This document shows positions 12,601-22,568 of a stretch of DNA of 64,000 bases, piece by piece (the stretch's first letter is position 1; the number at the start of each line of letters is the position of its first letter). The translations under genes and the position numbers were made by a program. The stretch is taken from the NCBI RefSeq assembly GCF_032362555.1, contig NC_083524.1:4822001-4886000 (forward strand). Direction: 5' to 3'. The DNA is from Amyelois transitella (lineage: Eukaryota > Arthropoda > Insecta > Lepidoptera > Pyralidae). Below the pieces are notes generated by a model. That model was not told the DNA's origin. It was given only the letters and a program-made list of their open reading frames with translations, and searched no databases.

Positions 12601-15600
12601 TTAAGAAGGCATAATTTGAATAAAATATTCACTTTATAAAATCTTCGGTGACCATTTCGATCGGGGTAACATATTTCTTCACGGTCTGCGGCTGGAGTAT
12701 GGGACGCTGGACCTTCGAGCGGAATTTCCGCCATTGCTCTCCGTGGCTGAAAAAAAGGAAAGAAAAAAAATTAATATAAAAGTATTTCAATACATAAAAA
12801 AATTGTGGCTACAACGTACACATGTATTTAATGACATATCTGACAAATAGCTACTTGTTACAAGTACAATAACCACTAATTTCGATCGCCCTTGTACCTG
12901 TTGCTAAATGTATGTTATTCTATGATATTTGACCTAGATGAGTAACAAACCGATGATGCTTCAAGCAGTCATAATTATAATGATTTTTAGTATTGTCGAA
13001 AGCTTTAAGTTCATACATTCATAGAATTAGCCACATCTACATATGATAAGTATTGTGTGGATCTAGTTGTAATCTAGGTTCATAATATCCATCATCATGT
13101 CAACTACGCCATTAGAACATCATTAGAATAGTCCACCTTTTGTAGGTACCTTTGAGGCTCAACAAAGGTTTAAATAGATCAATATATAAAACATACAGTT
13201 GAATTTAATATACCGATATACCTTAAAATAATTTCAAGACTAGCTACTACTAGTCTACTCCGTAAGGTTATGATGTATGTGTCACCATGCTCCTGAGATT
13301 TATCCCAGTTGCGCTTTCCTCCCTGAGATTCGTCTGTGACTAGATCCTGGTTTAAGTAAGTCAGGAACGACTCTCATTTGTTCTCCCTTTGATCTTCTTC
13401 TATCGTAACAGTGTCGTATCGTAATCGGCGTAATTGTAACATTAAGTTTCTAGCCCCATACTCGGAATGGCGCACACGCAAGAATGTTAGTGAGAGCATT
13501 TAATTAATGAATGAAGCGAACTGAGCATTTGTTCAATTCTTGCCACAGATTTAGCGACACGTTTTAAATCCTATTTTAACCAGATTTCCGAGGAGAAGAC
13601 AAGGGCAAACAAACCTTGAATAAATTAAGGATGTCCTAGACTAGAGACAGGTCACATTTTATCAAAGGCATCATGGATATGATGAAGAATTATTGGATTA
13701 AGAAAAATGGGCAGAGTGAAAAGATGTAGTTTCTGCCTACCCTGGACAAGGCAAGGCGCGTGATTAGTTTTTTATGTATTTATGTTATATTTTAACACAA
13801 TAGCCCACAAATTACATCCGAGGTGGTCAGAGCCAAGTCAAACATCCTCGAAATGTGACAAGTATTGTTAAATACACAAACTTGTTGGCACTAGCGATAA
13901 TTTGCGATTATTTGCTCTTCACTTGGCTGGAGAACTAATACTATTGACTGTGAAGTCAACTAAGGCAAAGAGTTTTAGCACACATATTTGCCCACATTTT
14001 TTAAGTTCCCGGCTCTATTGAATTGGATCACGCAAACACTTTCTCGTGATATCATAAGAGGAGACTAAAATAATGCTCATTACCCGGAGATTAGCATGGA
14101 ATTAATAAATTTTTTAACCTACTTCATAATAAGGTTACATACTTCATTGAATCTATATATAATTATATATAGATTCAATGAAGTATGTAACCAATTCAAT
14201 GAAGTATGTATGTATGTATATTGTGTCAAATGTTTTTATATTCAGATCTAATAGATTTATTATAATAAATCTATCTGAATATAAAAACATTTGACACTAA
14301 TTACAGATAAATTAACAAGATCAATTTACTAAAATAAATTAAATAATATTAGCTTCCCTACAAGGAGACAATGCACACAAACTACACAGCTCAAGCTGAG
14401 CTCATCTATTTTGCATTGATATTCTTCACATAGCTTCACGGTAGGCGGCGGCCATTTTTATTCTACATGCGATCTCGTGAAGCAACACAAAGAACTAGAG
14501 CCTTCGACTTTTTACTTTTAGTGAAAATTGTGGTCTATTTGATGATTTCATACATACATAAAATCACGCCTCTTTCCCGGAGGGGTAGGCAGAGACTACC
14601 ACTTTCCACTTGCCACGATCTCTGCATACTTCCTTCGCTTCATTCACATTCATAACTCTCTTCATGCAAGCCCGGTTTCAGGTACTTTTGACCTGACCAG
14701 GACGTCCTTAATTTGATCAAGATACGTTCGTCTAGGTCTTCCCACTCCGACCTTTCCCTCCACACTTACCCTTTTCTATTTCTGTAACTACATCTTCTTT
14801 CACATCACAACTTACCCTTATCACGCTGTTCCTTATCCGGTCACTCAATTTCACACCCATCATACTCCTTAACGCTCTCATTTCCACTGCATTTACTGAT
14901 TTCATAACATGAAAATATCACAACATTGTACCTGAACACCTTCACAAGATCCTCCATGATGCAAAGGACCAAGACAGATGGAAGGAAATCAGCAGAAAGA
15001 AAATGATTCTGCATGGGACTCATGACCCTCGGTAATTAGGAATACAACGCGAAGAGACAGAGATTTATGTCAATACTATCGAAGTTCAAATCAAATTGTT
15101 TCTTCTAGTGTTTCTTAATTCTGTGGTTTTGATATTTACTACGAGTATCACCTTCAATATTCAAAATGTAGCCTTTCTGAGAGCCTTGTTGTGGCAAGAG
15201 CTATTCTAATCGTGAGACTCATCAACACGTCTGTCTATGGTCAAATGTCCATTATGAAGGTCAGCTCGTTTTGTGTAACCGCCGGTTAAAATAATAAATC
15301 TATGATAAAGTAAGATTCTGAATGAGTTTATATTCTTAAGATCTAAAGTAGCCTTCGGGGCGTCTCCGGCATAATAGTAACGTCTCTGAACCTAAGGTCT
15401 TGGGGTTGATCTTTAGTTTAATGGACAATGGTATTTCCTTTATTTTCCTAAATCCTGAGATCTCAAGATCTAGACATCCCCAGTCATGATGTTAAATTAT
15501 CTTTTCTTAATTTATCTAGTGTTTTTATGTTTATCGTTGTATCTTTATTATTAGATATTATTCCACTAACATTAAAACTACTATTTTAAGTAGACATCAA

Positions 15601-18600
15601 ACAATTGCAACTGCTTTTAGCACCATTAAAATTTACCATTATGAATGATGTCTGCATACAACAGCATCAAAATTGTTATTTTATCACGTGAGCTGCAATG
15701 AACACATATTGTACTTAAATGGTCGTATTGAAAGCTAGTTCGTTTGAATTTTTACTGTTTGCGCCAAGAGGGAATATCCTATATTGATTCACGAAGCATG
15801 ATGGGCAGTTTTATTACTACTAGGCACTAGTAGTCTGGCATCATATTCAATTAGTCGTGTTCATTTGAATGTAAAGTCATATCACAACAGATAATATAAT
15901 TAATAAGATAATTACTGAGATGTAAATCAGGTCACTGAAAATATTTCGGACTTTATATCGTAATGTTTGATTCTCAGTCAAACCACAATGAAAAACCGAA
16001 CACAAACAGTGTAAAATTGGGTACAGAAAAATTATTCGCCTTCGAGTATGTCCCTTAGAAGAATCCTAAGGTCCCTAGTTTTAAAGTCAATTATCGAAGT
16101 ATGAACTTATAGTTTTTTGATACCTTGTTTATTTGCAGTTGGCCTAGGTAGGTATTAACCTAGTTAGAATTTTTAAATATATTTTAACAAATCGAAAAAA
16201 ATGTTGATGAACATTTTAATAACACCTGTTTTTAGTTTTCACACAGATTCATTCGGCAACAGGGAAATCATGTCGTTGCCCTCATACGTCACTACTTTCG
16301 CTCCGGTCTGCTTCCCAAGTAGGCCAAGTGTATCGATGTTTGGCGTGTGTATACTCGTAGGTAGCAGTTGATTAAGATGTTCACAAAAAAACAACACAAC
16401 AACATAGCAACAACAGTTGAATTAGTGGCTTACGAATTCTAATGCAATTATGTATCTACCAAGGCCTCTTTTCTGAGATATCTTTAGAGCGTCGGTAATC
16501 CAATTCGGTCATCAAAAAGGTATGATGCGTATAAGTATGTATTGTAGGCACAAGTTAAAATCCCACCTCCGCCATGTATCGATTACTTGTTTCTATGTCA
16601 TAATGTAGGTAGTTCTTTAGGGTGTCTGTGGTCCGTTTGATTTGTGCTTGAATTGATGAGGTGGACAAAATGCATGATGCAAATATGGAGGCTTCAAACC
16701 GCGCCTCGGCTGGCTACCAATGACTCTTTTTGAGTTATTTATTTTTCCTCATTTGTTTGAATGCTAACTGATGCCCTTTGGAATTACTTAAGGGAAAACA
16801 TCATGATGAAAACGTATAGCAATGATCCTTTACGGGTTAGGTTCAGCTCTACAGGTTGTGGAGATCAGATGGGAGTCGCTTCGTGTAAAAACCCAGACTA
16901 ACAGACAGATAAGAATGAAAAGGGACTTAAACCAGTATGAAGGTTAAAGAAGCGTAGGAAATGTAATATAATATTAATAGTTAATTAAATAAAGGGCTGG
17001 CCTCGCTGGTCTACGAGTAGGCATGTGTCGAAAGCGACCCGTGTCCTCAAGCCGGTACCTATAAAATACCAGTTTTATCGCCAAAGTAGCGTAAATGTTT
17101 CGCTGAATTGATAAACGTTAAAATCAAGTTTTTACCAGCCGATATACCACACCTGTTTAAGATTATAACATTGTTTGCATCCGTCTAGGTTTTGTTCGTC
17201 AATTTATACTGAGTTGGTTTTTCCTTTTTATGTCGAAGAGTGACGAAGACAGTTTGATGCTATTTTTTAAACTAACATCGGCTGTCTACCTAAAGTTTTT
17301 GATACACTTTTTTCTTGGGAATTTTCTTTTATTACTTATTCAAAATTATAAGTCTTAAAGCTACCACCAGTAACTTAGTACTTAAAGGATCCTTGACAGT
17401 CAACCTTGGGAAAATAGCAGTACACAATAGTATATACCTATCTTCTAAACATTTAAAACAAGGTTGGCTGACTTATCTAGAGTTTAAAGTTTAGCATGTG
17501 TTTCTTATTATGGTCTACGTAGGTATGAAGGATACCCCGAAAGTCCCCGTGAAACGGAAAAAACATGATTTTCGTTTCACGCAGACGGAGCCACGGGCAA
17601 ACTCTAGTCTTTCTCTTCTAATATTATGAATGCGAAAATAACTGTCTGTTACGCTTTCACGCCTAAACCATTGAACCGATTTTGATGTTTTTTTTTTGAC
17701 TCTGAGAAAGAACATGGCTACTTTTTATTGCAAAAAAGAAAGCAATCGACCAAAGTCGCGGACAAAAGCTAGTATTATATAATCCTGGGTAACCTTGTCA
17801 ACTTGAACTAAAATAACTTGTCAATAAAAGACCAATGGACACTTGCTTGTTAACCGCCATTGTGGCATGTTTAGCACATACTTATTTGTTTTGCTTCGTG
17901 ATTCAGCAAGGATTCTTCAATGTACAGCATTGTCATCATATTGGCACTCGGTCCATTCCTGTCCAGTCTAAATACTTTAACGAATACAAAATTAATGGAA
18001 TATTCTGAGGGACAAAGTTAGTAATTACTTATTTCGTTTACATTGTTTTCCTTTTGAGCTAGAAAAAAAAATAGAATATAATATAATACTAAAAATTCAT
18101 TATCTAGGTAATATATTCATGTATATATTATGAATTTATAGTTTGTATAAGCTTTCCAAAATGCGCGTCCGCAAGAGAAAGAAGAACACAAGTTTCAAAT
18201 TACTTTGGGGTTAGTGCTCAATTCATAGTAGTAACTTAAAGAAATGATGCTTAGTTAACTATTTTATATTTAAGACAACAGAAATTTGATCATGAGCTGG
18301 TCTAACTGGTCAACCAATAACGTAAGTCAATTATATGAGACAATTACAAATTCTTCATATCTAAAGCTGATATCTCTAAGTCTATGACTCCATTTTCAAG
18401 GATGAGAATTAAACGATTAATTATAAAAATTTAAATATATTTAATCTTATACCTATTACGAGCAAACTATAAGAAAATTGTCTGATCATTGTGTGTCTAT
18501 ACGTGTAACACGCAAAACTATTGTAATTAACATCTCATATACTCAAGCAATTATTCTGTTTAACTAAATGCTCGTGCCAGGGTACATAGGTATAATAATA

Positions 18601-21600
18601 ATCGTTAATCTTATTCGTAATTTTAGCATGCAATTTTTAATACATACCATACAATAGTTATCTACATACTCGTACGGCTTCACCCGCCACGACGTTTTTT
18701 TTCACGTCACGTCAATATCCCTTGTAGGGTAGACAGAGCCAAAAGCCTTAAAAAGACTTAAAGGCTACGTTCAGCTATATTGTTTATGATGGAATTGAAA
18801 TTCAAATAGTGACAATTAGCTAGCCCATCACCTACAAGAGAAATCCAAAGTTGATATGCCATGGAGTGATTCTATTTTAAACTGCTGGAAACCACAGGAT
18901 TTTCAAATAAGCATTTAAATATGGTAAAAATACATTTTTACAAATGTTAGCGGGAACTTTTAATGAATAAACTATTCTCAGTATGAATAATCAAGAAATT
19001 AGCTTAATGACCACTCGAGAAAAATTATACTTTCTCAAAATATAGAGACATATTTTTTTAAGTCAGCGTATGTCGAGTAATTTAAAATACCAAACTATCT
19101 GACAATATTGTTATCTAATGAAATGCAATCTTCAAAATATTGTCATTGCATAGATTTCTTCTTCCTCCTCCTCCTTCCTCCTCGCGACACCGTTTTTATT
19201 GCACGAACAACTATCGCTGTTTCGCTTTTTAATATGATGTGAAACGAGACAGCGATAGTTTTTCTCTTGCCATACTACGCGGGCTGGCGTTTATCCTAGT
19301 CACATCCTTATTTCTTTCGAAAGAAGCCAGGGTTGTGCCTTTTAACAAATAACCAAAAAACGTTAAATTTCGATGAAATATTTGAAGGGCTTAATGTAAA
19401 TGTTTTTTAAATATTTCTTTAAGTTCTACAAGTTCTTCTGGCCCAACGGAGACATGATTAGTCAAATGTCGTGAGCCCACCACACCATAACGATCAGAAT
19501 AATAACTTCGTATCGCAACACATCTATTTCGAAACATTTTCGCAATCCCATCATTAAAGTTTTCACAACGTGGCATAAGGTCTTGTTGACTGCAATAAAT
19601 TACTTTTGGACTTCGGAAATAGATACAAGCTGCGCCCGGGTATTCACTCCCGTGGAAATTTCGGAATAAAAGTATCCTATGAGTTATTTCGGCTTATTTA
19701 CAAAATTCGTTCAGTAGTTTTTGCCTGAGAGAGTAACAAACACACACACACATCAGCATACACATAATTATCCATTGTCTGGATGTGCAGGCGTATCCTT
19801 ACGATGTTTTCCTTCGTAAAGTACCCGAAACCACCGAGCTTGCATGAAGAGAGTTATGAATGTGGATGAAGCGAAGGAAGTAGGGGAAGTACGTCCAAAA
19901 TGACATATCGTTTTATCAGTCATCAATAACTTTAATATTATTCATAATAGGAACATATTTTTTACTTACAACTTTGCTTATATTAATTGGTTAACAGCAA
20001 TCATATAGATTTTGTCAGAAAAATCAACACTTACAGAAATATTTAGTATTAAATGAAGATCAAGAAAAATCCGTTTTGTCCATACCGTATGGACAAAACG
20101 ACACGAGTCGTATGGACTAAATGACATACACAGCCATCAACATAAAAAAAATGATAAAATAAGAGACAACAGTAAAAATTAATTGCACAATTCGCAAACA
20201 AAATTTTTGGTACGCTTTGGCAAATCAGCACAGGCTGCGTGAACCCAACGACTGCACCGCCTGCACCTCAACCACCCCTCACCAGGCTTTGAACGTGAGT
20301 AGAGATCGTTGCAGTAAATACAGGCACAATCATCTTCTTCGTCTTCTTGATCAGAGCGCTCTTCATTTGAGTCATCATCAATGTAAAGAGACTTAGTAAC
20401 TGCTTGTTTCCTTTTACGAGTTGGTTTTTCAGATGCATTCTCTCGTTTGTATTTTAATTCTGCCATATATGGTGATGACGTAAGTAGGAATGTCGTCGTT
20501 CGTTTCTTTGGCTTTCTTTTACCCTGTCACTTACAAATTTACCACTGGGCACTGGAGAAATGACATTAACTCTCTTACCACCGTCTCTACGGACAAAATG
20601 ACACATTATGTCGTTTTGTCCATAGCGGTTGTATGTCATTTTGTACATAGCCTCAAAAAATATTACAATTCGAAAAATAATCTTGTTGCAGTGACAATAA
20701 TGTTTTAAATTCAACGCGATCACCTCAAACACAAATTGCTTCGAAATATAAAATTATAGGACAGTACAATAACAAAAGAAAACTTATCAAAAAACAAAAA
20801 ACAAATGACCACTATCAAATTTCTTTCCAACCTCAAAAAACAAATATCAACATGGCGTCCGTTCTGTATTTTAAACGTCTCTCAAAACTCGAATGGTATA
20901 TTTCCGGTGTAGGTGCTTCCTGATTGGCTAACTTTTGACAGTTTATACCGTGCAGGTTTTCAAATATCACTAATGTGTCGTTTTGTCCGTATATGTCATT
21001 TTGGACGTACTTCCCCTACCTATGCAGAGATCGTGGCAAGTGGAAAGAGGTAGTCTCTGCCTCCGCTCCGGGAAAAAGGCGTGATTTTATGAATGTATGT
21101 ATGTATGTGATGTACATAACTTTAAATAAGTTAAGACAAAACACGAGCTAACCTAACTGAAGCCCTATAAAATAACTAAATACAAATATTATAAATGCGA
21201 AAGTTTGTGAGTAGATTAGTAGTAGAGTCAGGATGTCAGTATGGATGTTTGTTACACTTTCACGCAAAAACTACTGAACCGATTACGATTAAATTTGGTA
21301 TGTAGGTAGCTGAAGACCCAGAATAACATATAGGCTAGGCTTCCCGCGAGATTGTTTCCACGCGGACGAAGTCGCGGGCGGCCTCTAGTAGGTACATATA
21401 GTCACATCTATATCTCGTTCGGGTTAAGTCAATACAGCTTTTAAAATAAGACGAAATGAAAACCAGATATCAAAATGTCTTCTTAAGTCGCGAGGCAAGA
21501 TGATACAAAAGGTCACAGTTGGCATAATCATTACATAAATTAAAATAATAATAAGGTATTTATTTTTAATTTGGATTTAAAAAGCGGATGAAAATATTTT

Positions 21601-22568
21601 TGATTCAAGTATTTTTACGATGTCTTTATACTCGTTTGTACTTAGGTAATTACGTAGTACCTTCGGTAATTTTCTAATTAGTTTATGATGAAACCTTTAA
21701 ACCATAATTAAGTAGATATAATAAAAAGTAAAAATAGATATTATTAACATTTGCGCATAACGGCAAAGTATCACTTTATGTCTAAAATGAATATCAATCG
21801 TATATCCGATCTTCAATCTCATAGCAAGCTGAGGAGTAAAAAAATAAAGTGAAAGTAGAAATACCATCACACCATACTTCGATGGACCGTGGATATCATT
21901 CGAAAAATAATTGCACAGAGTTTCACCCCAGATATGGCATTTATTTAATTTAGAAAAATATTTATATCTAGATTGGTAAATAGAAATGGAAATGGATATA
22001 AAGGCGGGATTCTATAACATTTTTTATACAACAATTAACAGGTAAAATCACAGGGAAATCCGGGGAATCTACATATAAAAAAATGGACTTACACTCCTAC
22101 AACTCCTGGCAAATCTCCGAAGAACTCCTTCCTCACTTCAGATTTGTATTTCACCAAACAGGGCATTGATGGTCTAAAGGGCGTAGGCCCTTCGCGCCTA
22201 TACATTCTTTCAATTTCGTCGGCATCGTAAACAAAGAGCAAATCCGGTCTCCCGATGAGTCCTCCCAAACGGACAATCCTCCCGTATTTGTCCATAAACA
22301 TCTTCGTCACTTTAGCGAATTCCGATATATCGAATTGTCCTATAACAGGGACCATTCTCCATGTATTGCCCAAGAGAGGAATAGGCTTAGGTCCCGGGAC
22401 TTCAGAGTAAGGTTTGGCGTTAGCGAAGATCTCTTCGTTCAATTCGGCCGTCGGGGCAATTTGGGACCTCTGGCGTTTTGAGAAAGGGCATCCTGTGGTT
22501 GCATATCTGGCGTTTTTTGCTACGTAAGGGCGCGCGTACGCGGTGAACGAGTGCAACGAGCGACCCAT
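6633..22568 (-). CDS. CYP301A1: Mitochondrial cytochrome P450, CYP301 family (CYP301A1-like)
   Basis: This is a heme-thiolate monooxygenase of the mitochondrial P450 clan, 529 aa. Exons in order of translation: 22568-22093, 12746-12633, 12280-12201, 9699-9498, 9104-8942, 8658-8489, 8065-7987, 7450-7253, 6740-6633; they sum to 1590 nt and all phases close. The start is the ATG at 22568, the first after an in-frame stop. The N-terminus (MGRSLHSF) is rich in Arg and Ser and lacks acids, as in a mitochondrial presequence. Landmarks are the proline hinge VPGPKPIPLLGN, the I-helix GIDT (342-345), the K-helix EVFR (399-402), PERW (453-456), and heme loop PYGFGARICLG with Cys478. The C-terminus LDYAVTFMYAPDGPLR recalls insect CYP301A1, which is linked to cuticle formation in Drosophila; paralogue CYP301B1 is the alternative. 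It would use adrenodoxin-type electron partners. The first heme-motif residue is Tyr, not Phe. Confidence 0.93.
7045..7160 (+). repeat. Interspersed repeat family B copy in the last P450 intron
   Basis: The text 'gaccacgatcctggattgaa ... gtctgacctccgcaacctttgcag' matches the copies at 495 and 1815. It lies between P450 exons 8 and 9. Confidence 0.55.
7631..7890 (+). mobile_element. SINE-like element (family A), near full length
   Basis: It runs from 'gtgccgtgtggttcccggca' to 'gggatatagacgtaaccatatgtatgtatgta'. The internal marks are 'ccatggatgtcgttaaaggcgac' (split here for length) and 'gttggctctgtctacc'. The same family recurs at 8112, 18712, 25891, 33297, 39395, 43237, 53745, 56735, 60588 and 62162. 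It is noncoding, with a (TATG)n tail, and probably mobilised by a LINE. This copy lies in a P450 intron. Confidence 0.8.
8112..8271 (-). mobile_element. SINE-like element (family A), inverted and truncated
   Basis: This is the reverse orientation of the copy at 7631. It starts at 'ggccacgttcagctg' and ends at 'gtgccgggaaccgcaca', so it lacks the tail half. With the copy at 7631 it brackets the small P450 exon 7987-8065 in inverted orientation. Confidence 0.75.
9892..10000 (-). repeat. LINE-tail repeat (family C) fragment
   Basis: The minus strand reads through the motif gatcgtggcaagtggaaag and ends in a short TATG run, as at 14553-14905. It lies in the third P450 intron, immediately left of the element at 10114. 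Confidence 0.55.
10114..11208 (+). mobile_element. TIR DNA transposon carrying an integrase C-terminal ORF
   Basis: The ends are long inverted repeats of about 174 bp (10114-10287 and 11035-11208) that begin TGTTACTGTAAAAGCCCGAA and end with its complement. The outer bases are TGT...ACA, as in integrase-type cut-and-paste elements. The flanking 4-mers are CACA on the left and CATA on the right, a possible decayed target duplication. Each arm holds several nested palindromes built on GGTAAATCTTAGGATTTACC. Between the arms lies one ORF (10282-10713), matching the C-terminus of KRBA2-like/Ginger-type integrases. No catalytic domain remains, so the element is non-autonomous. It lies in the third intron of the P450. 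Confidence 0.75.
10282..10713 (+). pseudogene. C-terminal fragment of a Ginger/KRBA2-like integrase
   Basis: The frame is open for 143 codons from an ATG at 10282 that lies inside the left TIR. The N-terminal half (VKLGQNVRLKVPDIDRAKTD) resembles the beta-barrel region after an rve integrase core in insect KRAB-A domain-containing protein 2-like proteins. The C-terminal 45 residues form a cysteine cluster: CNC, KKC, KKCAC, LLC, KCH and PCC. That combination is typical of the family. The D,D,E core and the N-terminal zinc domain are missing, so it cannot transpose alone. It might still be expressed as a small binding protein; no promoter evidence is visible. Confidence 0.6.
11256..11352 (+). 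repeat. Tandem duplication, 51-bp unit, two copies
   Basis: The unit starting gtatgttaattgctaacatt occurs at 11256 and again at 11307 and is almost identical over about 45 bp, through 'cacaaagatg'. It lies about 50 bp beyond the right TIR of the element at 10114. Confidence 0.85.
11635..11697. repeat. 27-bp inverted repeat, 9-nt loop
   Basis: The arms 11635-11661 and 11671-11697 pair at 26 of 27 positions around the loop ggatcactt. The arm begins gttgtcacttacttgattta. It lies in the third P450 intron, outside any recognised element. Confidence 0.8.
14133..14192. repeat. Perfect 60-bp palindrome without spacer
   Basis: The left half 14133-14162 (starting ggttacatacttcattgaat) is followed directly by its exact reverse complement, 14163-14192. 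A third, direct partial copy of the right half, attcaatgaagtatgta, follows at 14195-14211. Confidence 0.95.
14223..14297. repeat. Near-perfect 75-bp palindrome
   Basis: The outer arms 14223-14247 and 14273-14297 match over all 25 bp (gtgtcaaatgtttttatatt...). The centre, atagatttatta/taataaatctat, is also a perfect palindrome. The two halves differ only by a 5-bp gap on the right. It starts 30 bp after the palindrome at 14133. Confidence 0.95.
14553..14905 (-). mobile_element. LINE 3'-end fragment (source of repeat family C)
   Basis: Translated on the minus strand, pieces of a reverse-transcriptase C-terminus can be seen: MRALRSMMGVKLSDRIRNS, then GRPRRTYLDQIKDVL, then a segment from gatcgtggcaagtggaaag, all broken by frame changes. 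The 3' end is a TATG-type run. This explains the shorter family C fragments at 897, 9892, 13690, 19843/21018 and 32633. Confidence 0.65.
17613..17772 (+). mobile_element. Helitron-like non-autonomous element
   Basis: It starts TCTTCTAATATTATGAATGC and ends AAAGCTAG before T, which fits the TC...CTAG ends and A/T insertion site of Helitrons. The internal part (acgctttcacgcctaaacca, gaaccgattttgatg) matches 21188-21387 and 27606-27796. The tail of another copy, ending actctagt, lies just upstream (17530-17608). Confidence 0.6.
18712..18900 (-). mobile_element. SINE-like element (family A), inverted, diverged
   Basis: Reading the minus strand gives the family order: accaca gg start, ttccatggcatatc, aggtgatgggctag, tcactatttgaatttcaatt, gctgaacgtagcc, and ggctctgtctaccctac with aagggatattgacg. 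Confidence 0.65.
19621..19745 (-). mobile_element. Helitron-like fragment
   Basis: The minus strand reads gtttgttactctctcaggca, aaaactactgaacgaatttt, and then cgaaatttccacgggagtg: the core of the family at 21188 and 27606. Confidence 0.5.
19883..21016 (-). mobile_element. Deleted pogo/mariner-like TIR element with a PHD-finger ORF
   Basis: The inverted ends start GGGGAAGTACGTCCAAAATG and match over about 25 bp (19883-19907 and 20992-21016). They are flanked by TA on both sides (19881-19882 and 21017-21018), the Tc1-mariner/pogo target. Versions of the end motif, TGTCATTTTGGAC and TCGTTTTGTCC, recur inside at 20069-20130 and 20591-20645 in both orientations. The only coding sequence is a minus-strand PHD-type cysteine cluster at 20179-20466. 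The transposase core is absent, so the 1.13 kb element is non-autonomous. Confidence 0.7.
20179..20466 (-). pseudogene. PHD-finger fragment from a pogo-type transposase
   Basis: A 95-aa frame opens at an ATG (20466). Residues 1-35 are basic (PTRKRKQAV), 35-47 are acidic (NEERSDQEDEEDD), and the last 50 form a zinc-binding pattern: CIYC, WLRCRRC, WVHAAC, then FVCELC. Insect pogo/DDE_1 transposases often end in such a PHD-like module after an acidic linker, so I read this as the surviving C-terminal exon. A free-standing PHD microprotein cannot be excluded. No DDE motif lies near it. Confidence 0.6.
21188..21387 (+). mobile_element. Helitron-like non-autonomous element
   Basis: It holds attataaatgcgaaagtttg, ctttcacgcaaaaactactg and aaccgattacgatt, and ends cgggcggcctCTAG before T. 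It lies in the P450 first intron. Confidence 0.6.

Larger units (their letters stand above)
19843..21108 (+). mobile_element. LINE tail (family C) split by a nested TIR element
   Basis: The left part 19843-19882 (gaagagagttatgaatgtgg, atgaagcgaaggaag) and the right part 21018-21108 (atgcagagatcgtggcaagt ... gcgtgattttatgaatgtatg) are adjacent in the copy at 14553-14905. Here they are separated by the element 19883-21016. This proves the order of insertion and gives the empty site, apart from about 4 extra bases at the right junction. Confidence 0.75.
12747..22092. other. First intron of the P450 gene, 9.3 kb, repeat-rich
   Basis: I see no host exon in this intron. It holds family B fragments (13286-13400, and 16840-16910 inverted), a family C fragment (13690-13790), two palindromes (14133-14297), a LINE fragment (14553-14905), Helitron-like copies (17613, 19621, 21188), a SINE-like copy (18712) and a PHD-bearing TIR element nested in a LINE tail (19883-21016). 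An imperfect hairpin with perfect 12-bp ends lies at 19209-19260. About 14906-17500 shows nothing recognisable apart from the fragments listed. Confidence 0.7.
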
